NCBI RefSeq assembly: GCF_040807025.1 | Contig: NC_090952.1 | Coordinates: 25,851,068 to 25,915,067, forward strand | Length of the DNA: 64,000 nt | Source of the DNA: Struthio camelus | Taxonomy: Eukaryota; Chordata; Aves; Struthioniformes; Struthionidae | Direction of reading: 5' to 3' | Shown: one piece after another, positions 33,859 to 45,257 of the stretch | How the letters are laid out: each line of letters starts with the position of its first letter | Position numbering within the stretch: position 1 is the stretch's first letter | Position numbers and translations under genes: made by a program | The notes under the pieces: generated by a model | What the model saw: only the letters and a program-made list of their open reading frames with translations | The model's database searches: none | Told to the model about the DNA's origin: nothing

Positions 33859-34310
33859 CTTGGCGCCACCGCCCGCCCTTCTTCCCCGCCTCGCCCGGAA
33901 ATGGGCGGGGCCTCTCCCCGGCCCACCCCCGCCCTCTGCTGGCAGGGCCAATCGCGACGGGGGGTCGCCGCGCCGCCAGCCAATGGCCGCCCCCGAGGGG
34001 CAGGCCGGCTTCCGGAGAGGCGGGCGGTCCCTCGCCACAGAAGCGCCGTGTCGCCCACGCGAGCGGCGGCCCGTTGGTTCCGCGGGCGCCGGCCGCTTCC
34101 CCGCGGCGGGAGGGCGGGGGCGGCCCGGGCGGCGGAGCGGGGCGGGCCGGGCCGGGGCGGGGAGGGGCTCCGCGGCGCGCCGGCTATTGGGGCCTGCGAG
34201 CCGACGGGGGGGGGCAGTCGGGGGGGGGCCGCGGGAGGGAGGCCGGGCGGGGGGGAAGGCTTTGGTCGGTGCACACGGCGGTGGCTGTCACCTGCGTGGG
34301 GGCTGCAGGT
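33590..34310. promoter_or_regulatory. bidirectional CpG-island promoter, BRCC3 (-) and MTCP1/CMC4 (+)
   Basis: The CpG-dense block contains the BRCC3 start codon at 33858 and, on the other strand, a noncoding first exon ending at 34308 with donor CTGCAG|GTAGGT. CCAAT boxes lie at 33948-33952 and 33980-33984, with an inverted one (ATTGG) at 34186-34190. A YY1-type motif (minus strand CAAGATGGCGGT) overlaps the BRCC3 start codon. Human BRCC3 and MTCP1/CMC4 are also head to head, so the arrangement is conserved. Confidence 0.8.
34240..34308 (+). other. MTCP1: probable noncoding first exon of MTCP1/CMC4
   Basis: A sequence ending GGGGGCTGCAG|GTAGGTCA on the plus strand inside the CpG island. There is no ATG in a suitable frame. 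It is the obvious 5' exon to splice to the coding exons at 38.8 kb (MTCP1) or 40.7 kb (CMC4). The 5' border is a guess. Confidence 0.45.
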
Positions 34311-34514
34311 AGGTCACGGGGCGGCGGCTGCGGCCCGGCCCGGCCCGGCTCGGCGCGGCCCCCTCGGGCTCGGCACGGCCTCTCCCGCTCCGCCTGCCAC
34401 CGTGTCGCCCCAAGTCGACCGAGCTGGGCCGGGCCAGGCCGGGCCGGGGCGGCCGCCGCGCCCCGCAGGCCCGGGCCGGGTGGGAGGCGGTTGCCATGGA
34501 GACGCGCTGGGCCC

Positions 34515-35240
34515 CCCCACCCCCCGTTCCCGGGCCCAACCCCAGCCCCCTCCCCGGGCCCAGCTTCCCGGCCCCACGCCCCCCTCCCGGCCCCCAACCC
34601 CCCTCCCCGGGCCCAGCTTCCTGGCTCCAAACCCCCCTCCCCGGGCCCAGCCTCCCGGCCCCACGCCCCCCTCCCGGCCCCAAACCCCCCTCCCCAGGCC
34701 CAGCCTCCCGGCCCCACGCCCCCCTCCCCGGGCCCAGCTTCCTGGCTCCAAACCCCCCTCCCCGGGCCCGGCCCCACGCCCCCCTCCCGGCTCCAACCCC
34801 CCCCTACCTGGGCCTGGCCCCACGCCCTCCTCCCGACCCAAAACCCCCCTCCCCAGGCCCAGCCTCCTGGCCCAAAAACCCCCTCCCTGGGTCTGGCCCC
34901 ACACCCCTCCTCCCAACCCCCCCCTCCCGGCCCCAAACCCCCCTCCCTGGGCCCAGCCCCACACCCCCTTACTAGGCCCGGCTCCCACACCCCCTTCCCA
35001 GGCCCAGCTCACACACCACCCCCTCATCCAGCCCTCCTTGGGCCTGCCTCCTGCACCTCCTTCTCCGGGGTTCTTTGCTTGCCCCAGCTCCCTGCCCTCC
35101 TCGCGGAGCCCGGCTCCTGCACCCCCTCGTCGGCTGGCTCTTTGCTTGCCCCAGCTCCCTCACCCTCTCCCTGGGCCTGGCTCCCATACCCCCTCCTCAG
35201 CCTGCCCTTCTCCCACCCTAGCTCCCAGACCCCTTTCTCT
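34515..35240. repeat. C-rich minisatellite in the first intron of MTCP1/CMC4
   Basis: Tandem, imperfect units of about 34 bp (core CTCCCCGGGCCCAGC followed by CTGGCTCCAAA or CCGGCCCCACG), some shortened to about 20 bp. Past 35040 it decays into longer units containing TTCTTTGCTTGCCCCAGC. One strand is almost all C runs and the other G runs, so G-quadruplex and i-motif folding is plausible. The 545-residue proline-rich open frame across it results from the repeat and base composition and is not a gene. Confidence 0.85.
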
Positions 35241-38200
35241 TCCTTCCCTTCTTTCACCCAGGCTCCCCCCCGTACTCCCTCCTTCTCTTTTTGTTTTCCT
35301 GTTTCTTTAGATCCCACCAAAGCTAGACCTTCCCTCCCCTAACTGCTGGACAGCCCCGGCTGGTTGGTGAGCATCTGCTACCCCTCAGTAGGTTGGGCAG
35401 AGTGGAGAGTTGAGTCGCGGAGGCTTGCTGGGGGCGAGTGCTCTGGGCAGAGTAGAGTCCAAAATGCAGAGAAGAAGCTTTAGAGTGAGTCAACATGCTC
35501 TTACATCAGCGGACAGCTCATCTGATCCCTGACTCTTTGCAAGACGCAGGCTGGGATTTTCAGGAAAGCTCAGCTCCTGTTTAGCTCCCCAAAGGCTGTG
35601 CACGTGGAGGTGTGCAGGCAGCTGCGCGCTCTCTCCACCAAAAGGCCAAATTGGTCAGATTGGAGTCAGCTTTGGTCCAGAAGCCTTGTAGCTGTGTTAG
35701 CACGATACTGTGTCCGGTTCACTGAGCTCCAGCCTCGCTTTTTTCCTTGGTGGCTAAATGGCAGCTGAACTCTTCTAACAATCTGACCCAGTCCCCGTTT
35801 TAAATAGCAGGTAATAAAGGGGGAGTTTGTGCAGCAAGCTGAGCTCCAGCTCTGGGAATGGTCCAAGCTGCAGCTGGAGTGCTTTATTTCATTGTTTTGG
35901 TGAAGTATTTTAATGTAATGTTTAATGCTTTAAAAGCAAATAAATTGTCTTCGTTACACAATGCAGTCCTCCTCCTGGCCATCTTCATGCTTGTTCATGT
36001 ACTGTATGGCTCAGAAACCCACCCACGTCCCAGAACAATATTAAACTTCTAAGGCCTGATGCTGAGACGGACAGAATCCCTGCAGGTCTTGTTGATGTCA
36101 GTGGGGGACTGGGCTTTAAATCTCCCTCCGTCAGGACCTTAAGCAGATCAGCCTTCTGCAGTTGAACTGATGCAACAATGAAATCAGTGTCATAGGATGA
36201 CACTGCAATCCTGCAAATTTAAGCTGGATTGTTTTTTGTTGGGTTGGGTTTTTTGGTGCAGACTGTGGAGCAAACTTAATATAAGGAACAGTTTTTACTA
36301 CTTACTCTAAATGTAAGTCAGCTTACTTTTCCTTTCAGCCATTTCTTCCTGCAGGCTCTTGTTTGATTTCCTTATAAAATCCGCAAAACTAGGCGTTGCA
36401 TATGTTTTTCCCTTTTTAAGGTTTTAGGTGCAAATGTCTAAGCGCATGCTTTTTCAGATCCTCTCTGCTTCTGTTGTATGTTTTCAGTACTAAAGACAAA
36501 CTTGTCTCGCTTCAAACCCAATTGACGGTTTTGCCTGACCTCAAGATTTTATTCGTGGCACTAACTGGATACTTTCATAATAGTCTCAGAGACCGGAGGA
36601 AAGAGGGGCCAGACTGGGCCTTTGAACTTTGGCAACTAAACTCTGAGCTATGGAGTTTGGAGGAAGTTTGGGACAAATTAGTGGGACAAAGAGCAAAAAC
36701 ACGTGTTAACTGCTGCCCATTCTGCACAGCGTCCTCTGCATGAGACCTTGTTCTGTCAGTCCAGTACCTAGCATTACTACCATGTTCACACACAATAAAT
36801 ACAAATATATATATATATTGTGCTTTAGTCCTCCCATCTGTAGTTCAGCGAGATTGAACAAGGTTAGTACTTGGATAGGAGACCTTCCAGGAGAGTTTAG
36901 TTGCTGTAGGAAATAGCAGTGTTCACTTACTGAGTAATATTTTTCCAGTACTGAAGTCAATATTAAGCTGACAGTGTCTCCTGGTTCTGGGGATGATGAG
37001 CTATAGAAATTCCAGCTTTGAATAGGGTATGAAAGCAAATTCTTGAGCGTTTTCGGTCATGATGGGGCTTTTGGCATTTTACCACAGAGTAGGAGAGTAT
37101 CCTGGCCAAATTCCAGCCTGGGTAATTACATTCTGCTGACTGAAATTGAGCAGCGGTTATTGCTGTGTTTCACTGTTGGGCAAAGTGATCTTCACGTAGG
37201 GGCTTAAGTTTGTGAAGCGACTTAGGATAAAGCAGAATGAATGGGACTTACAGAAATGTCACTTTAGCCTTCACAACTCCCTCCTGAAGGCCCAGTGAGG
37301 CTAGTCAGTTTGCTATTGCATTCCTTTAAATGCCAGTGGTGCAACTGCTGGGGCGTTGCTTGGAGTGGCTGTGGCAATGTTTCCCCGTCTGGGGCTGTGA
37401 ACCGTTGCAGTTCATAAGACATCGCAGGATGTCTTCAGCGACAGTTGTACTTTCTTATAACACGTATACACATTCCCATGCGTCAAGCAAGGAGACAAAC
37501 AGAATGGGAGAAAAAGAAATAATAAAAGAACATTCCAAGTTTTCTTTGTTTATAAATTAAAATATTGTGACAGTGCCGTTCAGGCTGATCCGTGGTTGGT
37601 GTTTAGTTTTCAAAAAGGCTAAGTGAGCTTTTGATTGGAAAAAAAGGTAGAGAAACTCTGATGTAAGATATAGAAGGCTACCTGGAAGTGTATTTCCTAT
37701 CATGTATGTACCCCTGATGTTTAACAATTTTTTCTCTCCCTGACCTTCCCTACTTTATTTTGTACCCAGATTTTCTTACTTCTGTCTGAAATCTGCCTTA
37801 TAACTTCACAAGTTTTCAGGAGAAGATCACTGTGTTTCACTGGGATAGGAATATTGCAGCTGCTTCATAGCAGGAAGATGTTATACGTATTACAGCTTAA
37901 TTCTGTTCTACTTTAAACCTAGATAAAGAATGAAGACTGTCTGTACCATTTTGATTACCTCTTCTAGGGTTCAAAGAGAGAATCATTTCCCCTGACCTTC
38001 ATTTGCTAATGGCTCAGCTTGATCTAACCAGTATACAGATAAACGCGCTGTTAAACAAACGTTCTAGTAGGAAGAACCATCTCAATGTCTAAAATTCCTT
38101 TGCCCCTGCTGGTATCAGTGGCTCTTAGTAAGCAGCTAAAATCTCTACTCCACAAAGTAACGAGAGCTATTCACAAGAAGCTTTTATGTGAACGGACAAT

Positions 38201-38809
38201 TCTGCCATCCTCTTAAAAGAGATGAGATGAAGGACCCTTCACGATGACAGCTCTGCAAGCTCCAAATACGAGAAACTCCTGCGTGAGGAGTCTTACGCTT
38301 TATCTCCAGAATGACCTTCGTTCCTGTTAGGCTAATTTCACCTGTAGTCACAAGTTTTGCTTTTGGGATTTAGACCATCAGTAGCCACGGAACTCTTGCA
38401 TAAATCACCTTTTTTCTCTCTCTTTTTTTTTTTTTTCCCCCCCCCCTCTATTTTACGAAGACTGTTAACAGAGCTATTAGTGGAATAAGCAAAGCCAATA
38501 TTCACAGGGTTTAACAGTGTACCTATAGCACCTTTTGTCCCAAGATGCCTTACCAATGCCATACAGCACGCGTGTCCCAGCGTGCTACTTGTCATGAAAT
38601 TTCCTTTCACTTAGGCACCACCTTAGTTTCCCAAATTGACTGTTAGGGACATTTCAGCAAATAGCACCTCATACTCAGACACCGCCCAAAGCTGCCTTTC
38701 AGAGCTGAGAGCTTTCTCCGCGAATGCATTCAGAGCTAAGGAGACCATGCGCGCACCGTGCGTGTTGATGCCGTGCACCTAATGGGAACACCGTGACGTA
38801 ACTGAGGGA
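35241..38809 (+). other. MTCP1/CMC4 first intron
   Basis: Ordinary intronic DNA between the presumed 5' exon and the first MTCP1 coding exon. Apart from a short TA repeat near 36810-36822, a 5S-derived SINE at about 36.85 kb and mixed T/C tracts near 38401-38450, I see nothing; open frames in it are short and unsupported. Confidence 0.5.
36845..37010 (+). mobile_element. 5S-rRNA-headed SINE remnant
   Basis: 36848-36910 matches the 3' half of vertebrate 5S rRNA: GGTTAGTACTTGGATAGGAG, ACC and later TGCTGTAGG are almost unchanged and include the box C promoter region. The following stretch (TACTGAAGTCAAT ... GATGATGAGCTATAGAAA) looks like the body and tail of the 5S-headed SINEs of amniotes (SINE3/AmnSINE-like), not like plain 5S flank. 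The 5' part of the 5S head is missing or badly decayed. Confidence 0.65.
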
Positions 38810-39390
38810 ATGGCAGAAGGAGGGCACGCTGGCGCTCCTCCTGTCCGGCTGTGGGTGCGACGCGTAGGTGTTTACTGTGATGAGCACCGCAAAACGTGGC
38901 TCGTGGCTGCGGAAGAGGCAAGTGTCCTTTGAGCTTCCCAGTGATTGTAGCTTTGATAATGCAGGTGCCTCTACTGCCTTGCCGGTAACTGCCTGCTCTT
39001 TTTGTTACTCTCCCCCAGGAGGAAGGTATGCTGAGGGCCCGGATCCAAAGAGTTCAGGTTCCCCTGGGTGAGGCGCTGCGACCCAGCCAGCTCCCCCCAT
39101 CCCGGCTGCCTCATATGTGGCAGCTGTCCCAGGGTGAGCAGTACAGGGATAGTAACTCTCGCGTTTGGGAGATAGAGCACCATCTCATGGTAAGGATGGT
39201 GGCGACGTTAGACCATAGTCATTCCTGTTTGTGAAGTCGTTTGAGATCCTTGAGGGACGACAAAGGACTGTTATTTTACTGAAGTCCATTAGCTCAGCCA
39301 GGGTAACTGTAGACGTATTGAACTTTTCCTTGTCGCTTACAGCTTGGTGGTGTTGAAGAACTGCTGCTTAAACTCGTGCCTGGTGATTAA
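38810..39390 (+). CDS. MTCP1: MTCP1 (p13), TCL1-family AKT co-activator (3 coding exons)
   Basis: Exons 38810-38917, 39019-39189 and 39343-39390, all phase 0, give 107-108 residues against 107 in human. The protein begins MAEGGHAGAPPVRLWV and continues VGVYCDEHRKTWLVAAEE, then LRARIQRVQVPLGEA, LPHMWQLSQGEQYRDSNSRV and WEIEHHLM, and ends LGGVEELLLKLVPGD. It lines up with human MTCP1 from end to end. The family forms a small beta-barrel that binds the AKT PH domain and promotes AKT activation. The first intron has a GC donor (GAG|GCAAGT). An AATAAA lies at 39516-39521, so MTCP1 can be a complete short transcript ahead of CMC4. Its first coding exon (36 codons) is short enough to be missed by simple ORF searches. 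Confidence 0.94.
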
Positions 39391-39515
39391 TCTGGTACGT
39401 GTAGATGTTACCCTGCTTTTGTACTGTGCTCTGTTTATTCCCGGTCATTCTTTAATATGAATTTTTGTCTTTCAGGAGCAGTGGCTCTAGGAAGATGTCC
39501 TTGTATGTTTTGTAC

Positions 39516-39521
39516 AATAAA
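39516..39521 (+). terminator. MTCP1: MTCP1 polyadenylation signal
   Basis: AATAAA, 126 nt after the MTCP1 stop and followed by a T/C-rich stretch. Use of this site yields MTCP1 mRNA; skipping the MTCP1 exons yields CMC4 mRNA. Confidence 0.65.
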
Positions 39522-40728
39522 TGATTCTCTCTCCACTGAAATGCAGCCACCTCTGAGGTGGAAGCAGTTAAACAACACACAGCAACATCACACGAGAGTT
39601 TAGGACAGGCAGTGAAGAAGAGTATCGTGTCCAATTGAAACGTCAGGGGGAGTTCTAGGTAGGCAGAATATGATCGCCCCAAGCGGAGTTTGGCCAGGAT
39701 GCTGGAGATAATGCCTTAGCTGTACTGAAAAGTGCTGTGGGACAGTGCAAGTCCAAGTGTGGACGGAAGCCTGAAGGGCAGCACCTCCCTAGGTCGGGGC
39801 AGGCGCAGGGGCGGAAGAGTGTCTGAGAGGGAGCTGATGTCTCAGCACCACTTTCTGTAGCAGCAGTACTTTCCGTAGAGGTCTCCCATCCAACTGCTGG
39901 TCCCACCACCTTTTGCTTGTCTTTTGGTCCGTCACGAGAGATCACAATTGCAGGCGTCACAGCTGCAGAAAGTCAAATTGAGTGTCTGGGATCCTGCTTT
40001 ACGGTGATTTGAATATGATGGAGCTGTTCTCCAGTATGTTTCTCTTGGGGGATTTCCAAGAGGTTTTCTAAAAACAAAAAAAACAAACCCTCATAATTTT
40101 TTGCAGGACATACACAACTATGGGTTTTTTTTTCTTTTCTTAGTTCCTCCTCCAGATGCAGTTGTATGACAAACACCAAACCCCTGGCTATATAGAGCTC
40201 ACAGGGAAGGCCTTTACTCGAATACATGTTTTAGTATAAGGCTTAGAGGCATGCAACTATCCCAAAAAATCAGCTACGTCCATTTGACTCTCTGTTCGGA
40301 GGAGGGAATTCTGTGTTTCCAAGTGGAAAAGGACACATTTTGACCAGAAAAGAAAAGAAAAGAAAAAAAAAAAAGGCCTTCAAGCTTAGCAACATGAAGC
40401 TTCCCTGTATTTGTTATCCACGTTCTCATCCTCTACCAGAGACAGAGCTGTTCGGTATTGAGGCATCTTACAAGTTGCTGCCTGGGGGAGGTGTGCGGTG
40501 AAGATTTTGTGTGATGGTTGGGAGACTGAGGAATTCTTGTGTATGTTGGCAGTCGTATGCAAGCAGCAGTAGGCGTTCTCTGAGCTGTAGCCCATCATAC
40601 TAAATGTGCTAGCGAAGGAATTTGGGGGCTGTTTAGAAGTCTTGGTTGTAAGGGAATGCCTTGCCCACCACCGAAAAAAGCACATTGTTTCTACAGTAAC
40701 ATTTTCCTATCATTTTAGTTCTCTGACC

Positions 40729-43700
40729 ATGTCCCAGAAGGATCCCTGCCAGAAACAAGCCTGTGAAATACAGAAATGCTTGCAAGGTACCAAGCGTCGT
40801 TTTATCTTTTTGGTGTCTTGATTTTTGGTGGAACTTTTTTCCTTTAAATTAACCCTGTTCTCCTTTCACCTTGAGAAGGAAGACAGCAAGCCCGTTAGTG
40901 TGACCTGGGTGCAAAGCAAACAATGTCTTGGTTTGACAGACTTTTCTTGTGTTTGATTTTGAATAACAAGACACCATTAGTACAACACAAAAGTGTTTGT
41001 GACAGTGATGTACTATTTCAAACAACGTCTTCTCCATGCTCTGGTCAGAGCCTGTGAGTCTTGGGACTAGGCTGCGGGCAGGGAGAGTTAAACGTTAAAG
41101 TGAGCTCTCTTACAGAGGGGCTAGTGCAGTATTGGGTGGATTGTGTGGGAAGACTGCAGAGCCTCTAGCTCTATGGGTATCTTAAGAGCAGGTCAGATGT
41201 GGGCGTCTGTCAGGTATGGATTAGGCACAGGTGATCTGGCCTCAGAGCTGATATAGTTTGATGTCTTCTGGAGAACTTTAACAGCTGTTTTGTATTAACC
41301 TAGCTAACTATTTGTAGGGGAGAGGGCGCTTCTGTGATTGATAGTGTCCTTTGGGAGAAGGCTTCTATTAGCTTGAGTTGGGGAGAGCAGACTTCTTGTT
41401 ACTCATAGAGGAAAAAAAAATATATAAAGAAAGATTCATTGCCTCTTGGAGAAAGACTTACCCTAGGAAATGAATAAGAGAAAGCATTCCTCAGCTGGGC
41501 AGCGTGGGGAAGAGTTCCTCCTAACTCGCCTGGCTGAGCCCTTAGCCAGCGTGCTCTGAGCTTCGGTTGAAAGTAACTCAGTGCGTTAGCTCAGGGGTGG
41601 CGAGAGAGGGAAGGCTAGGGCCACCCCGCGAAAAGCAGCCAGGCCAGTTCCACAGAAATTCATGTCTGCGTTTAGTTTCTGTGCAGACTTTGAGTGGGTT
41701 AGCTGAAATGTAATGTGTGGGTGAAGTCTTGCTGGGGAAGTCGAGAGACGGCTCTGCAAACGTGGTGGTTGCAATCTGTGCGGGTAACGCAACAGCCTCG
41801 GATAGGCTGATGCAAGAGCATAGCAGGAAAAGCATCTGAAAAAAATGAGGGAAAAGCCACGATCAGTTATCGATGTCTGTCTTTCCCAGGATTGTTTTTT
41901 GGAAGCTGCGATCAGCTTGAGGCAAGGGCTCAAACAAACCACTCTCCATGCCCCCAAACTCTGTGGAAATAATGCCTGCTTTGCTCGTGCTCGCTTGACA
42001 GTTTGGCGCTTTCTCATGGGACGGGCTGGCTGACGTCTCTCCCCATAGTACCTGCACTTAAAAGCTAATGGTTGAGCCCATTTTGGTCCCATCTGTGACA
42101 GTATTATTTTCGTAGCGCTCATGGAAGTTATGCCAAATGTTTTACCGGTGTAGATTTGTGTACAGATTTGGTCTGGATGGTTAAATGTTAGCACAGAAGC
42201 ATTTTTACTCTGCTATGCACACACCCCACTGTCAGCCACGTCTCTAGTTATCATTTCGGAGTTGTGTTGTTGATCATATGTTATCCTGTTTGGGAACTGC
42301 CTCAGCTGTACAGATGAAGGAGCTGCGTTCGACAGACAGCAAAGCAGTTTTTCCTATAACAATTAATGTAATAGAGGATGGAAATAATAGGGATGGGTAC
42401 AGAGACTTAACTGACCAAAACCCAGGGACAATGCATGCAGTGTGGTGGATGGAGAGGCAGGAGCAGGACCTTTAGGAGATGCTGCCTTTTCAAAGGCTGC
42501 CACTCTAGAGAGGGTCGTGGTGCTAAAAGATCGTGGCTGCTTCCTCTGGGAGACTAAATGCCCACTGCAAATTGCTTTGTGGTTTGCTATCCATCGTACG
42601 ACTAACCGTTGTGCTTTTCAGGCACGCAGGCTCGCTGGATAGCAGGGTGTGCCTGTGTGTGGCGCACTCCTCATGGGAACGTTACGGTAGAGAGCCGTTA
42701 GCTGAATTTCCCAAGGGTCTGACGTGCCTTCCAGGCTGTCAGCTTCCTTCTCCTCTAGCCCGGGGGAGCCCAGCAGAGGCTCTGAGCTGAAGGTATCCTT
42801 CCCAAGCCACCTGGATTTGTTAGTCTTGGTCTCCTAGGGCCTGGGAGAGGCACTGATGGGACTCAGACCAGGCTGTCTCAGCTAAGTTGTGAGGAAGAGT
42901 CACTGATAACGGAAAGCTCTGGAGCAGCTGGTCGCTGTGTCCAAAGCTCCTCAACAGCAAGACGTTCAGAGCAAGCTGGAGATGACAGTGGCCTGTCAGG
43001 CCCGCAAAAAAAATCTCTCCTTTGGGCTCGCTGGGCAGACTGCAGCTGCCAGTGGTACAGAACAGTAACATCACCACAGCCTTTTTTTCCCCTCAGGAGT
43101 GACCCCTATGTTTCCAGCACACATCACGCCCAAACGCAGGGAACGCGTAGCCCAGAGATGAGACCTGGCTGGCTCGCTCATTAACTGGGAAGATTTCTCT
43201 GGCTCTTGCTGGGGTCTCCAGTGGACACTAGATTTGTCTCACGCTGGGTTGGCTGTTGAAATCGGGGTGGGGGGGGGGTGTGGTGGCGAGTGCAGCAGCG
43301 TAGCGTTGGTGCCGCTCATCCGAGGCAGCGGTAGGCAGCGCTGCGTGCGCTGCGCTGCTCTGCAGGCAGGTAGTTGTTCGTTGAGCCACCAGCTGCAGTC
43401 AGCTGGCGTAGCCCGGGGTCTCCCCTCCGCCAGCCTGGTGGCCGGCCTGCAAAGCACTGTGGGATGCGGTGCGGCACGCAACCACGCTGCCGAGCACAGC
43501 CGCAGCGAGCCGAGAGCTCAGGCAGAAGGGCTGCTGGACAAACGGGCTATGGTCTGTAGCGCTCGACCCTGCCGGGGCAGCAGAAGTCGCTCAGAGCCTG
43601 AAGCAAAGGCAGTACGGCGGCAGTAGAGGGATGGGTGCAGGTGTGCTCCTTGGACAAAGAGCGCTGCGTGCACCCAGTCGTCCCAGGCGAGCGGTTCAGT

Positions 43701-44637
43701 TAGCCCTGTGTCCCGTCACCAACAGTGGCTGACAGCAGAAACCTAGGGCAGAGCGAGAAGAGGACAAGTTATTTGGCCTCAGGACTTCCCGAGCTAGAGG
43801 TGGGACCAGCGTGTAGAAGGTGGTCACCCCCTGGCTCCGTGCAGTTTGGCTTCAGTTGCCGACAGCTGGATAAGCGCTCCTGCTAGCGCACGGCGTTGAG
43901 ATGGGAAGCTCAGAGTACTTTGCAAAACTCCATCCCTGCCCGCCACCAAAATTACAGGCCACCAGTAGGACGGTTGTAGTCATACTTCTCCCTTTCCTTT
44001 TACAAACAGCACTGCAATGAAGCGTGCACGTGTCCGTACTTATACCAAGTCCTCTCTGGATGCTCTTGTATCAGTTGTAAACCTTATAGTAACATGGCAG
44101 TTGGACTTAAGAACGAGGATCACAAGATTCAGCTTCAAAAGCTAAAGAAAGTAAGGATTGAAGGGCAGCACCAAGGGAAACTCCATTCTTACTGTAGTGA
44201 CATGTAATAGCCACAAAACTAGGGGACTGAAGGTGCTCCCTTGGACAACAGCAAGGCTGGCTGGGGGAGGGGGCTTCAGACAAATGAAACTCATGAGAGA
44301 TTCTGTAGAGCAGGGAAAGCAATGAAACGTCTGTAAGCAGCTCTAGCTTTTCAGTGAAAAGCCACACTGAGCAGCATTTGAAGGGCTGGGCTAGATGTGT
44401 CCCCTTTGGGGATAAAAATTGCTCCCCAGCGTAGACTTAGCGTCACCCTTCTTTTTTTGTTTTCCAGCGAACAACTACGTGGAGTCTAAGTGTGAAGCTG
44501 TGCTTCAGGAAATGCGGAAGTGCTGTGCCCGGTACCCCAAGGGCAGGTCCGTATGCTGTTCAGGGTTTGAGAAAGAAGAAAGAGAGAGAGAAACGTTTAA
44601 GGCTGCTTCAAAAGGAATTCCCCCATCACCTCAGTAA
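40729..44637 (+). CDS. CMC4: CMC4 (p8MTCP1), twin CX9C mitochondrial protein (2 coding exons)
   Basis: Exons 40729-40786 (acceptor CATTTTAG at 40718, short 5' UTR, then ATG) and 44468-44637, joined in phase; 75 residues against 68 in human. The protein starts MSQKDPCQKQACEIQKCLQ and continues with NNYVESKCEAVLQEMRKCCA and YPKGRSVCCSGFEKEE. The two CX9C pairs (Cys7/Cys17 and Cys28/Cys38) are intact, with extra Cys12 and Cys39 as in the family. Such proteins fold as a disulfide-linked helical hairpin after oxidative import into the mitochondrial intermembrane space by MIA40. The C-terminal tail is slightly longer than in human (ends GIPPSPQ). It shares its locus and probably its first exon with MTCP1, but no coding sequence. 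Confidence 0.95.
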
Positions 44638-45251
44638 CACACTGCAGCTCCAGCAGGTGCCAGAGCACGGACTCACCTGCAGAGCTCCTATGTGTTTTTT
44701 TCAGTCCTTCTCTAGACTTTCAGGAAAGCCAGATTGCTCCTAGAACACACCATCCCGTGCACCAAAAAGTAAAATGCAGTACCAACAGATGGCCTGGTTA
44801 ACAGACTTTATTTGCTGTACCAAAACATCATCTACATTGTCTTAGCATTGCACCTGTGTCTGTGAAAAGTCAACTTGATGTTTTTAGAATGCTTACCCTC
44901 CTCTAATCCGTCCTCAGTATCAAAATGCAGAGGTGGAACCAAGTTCATTCTGGCTTCTGGAGTGGGAGGTACAGGAAATAAGCTCAAAAGAGCGAGCTTA
45001 AATGTGACACATGAAACAAGACCATCTTGACACAGCAAAGGTAATGCTGCCATCCTGCAGTAGTTTCAGATAACATTCACCTGTCCACTGGCTCAAGCTC
45101 AAGAATGGGAATCAGATCTGGGGTTTGTTCCTAGTTCTGCCGTAGATCCTGAGTGACTACAAGTCACTTTGCCTAAGTGCCTCACCTTCCCACTGGATAG
45201 AGTTTTGATTACTTTATATTGGGATTGCCTACACGCTGCTATTTGCATGAC

Positions 45252-45257
45252 AATAAA
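45252..45257 (+). terminator. CMC4: likely CMC4 polyadenylation signal
   Basis: AATAAA about 615 nt past the CMC4 stop. A second one lies at 45950-45955. On the opposite strand AATAAA (plus TTTATT) lies at 44807-44812 and could end a long FUNDC2 transcript, so the two genes may overlap at their 3' ends. Confidence 0.5.

Noticed and set aside
33673-35342. Open frames of 545 and 422 residues rich in proline across the BRCC3/MTCP1 promoter and intron
   Set aside because: They run through the CpG island and the C-rich minisatellite; C-rich tandem repeats rarely contain stops. No domain, no splice logic, and they cross the BRCC3 first exon on the other strand.
36845-36920. A functional 5S rRNA gene
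   Set aside because: Only the 3' half of the 5S sequence is recognisable and it has substitutions and length changes; the following sequence fits a SINE tail better.
43234-43732. Overlapping open frames of about 90-130 residues in the CMC4 intron
   Set aside because: Moderately GC-rich intronic DNA. The frames overlap on both strands and have no family features or splice support.
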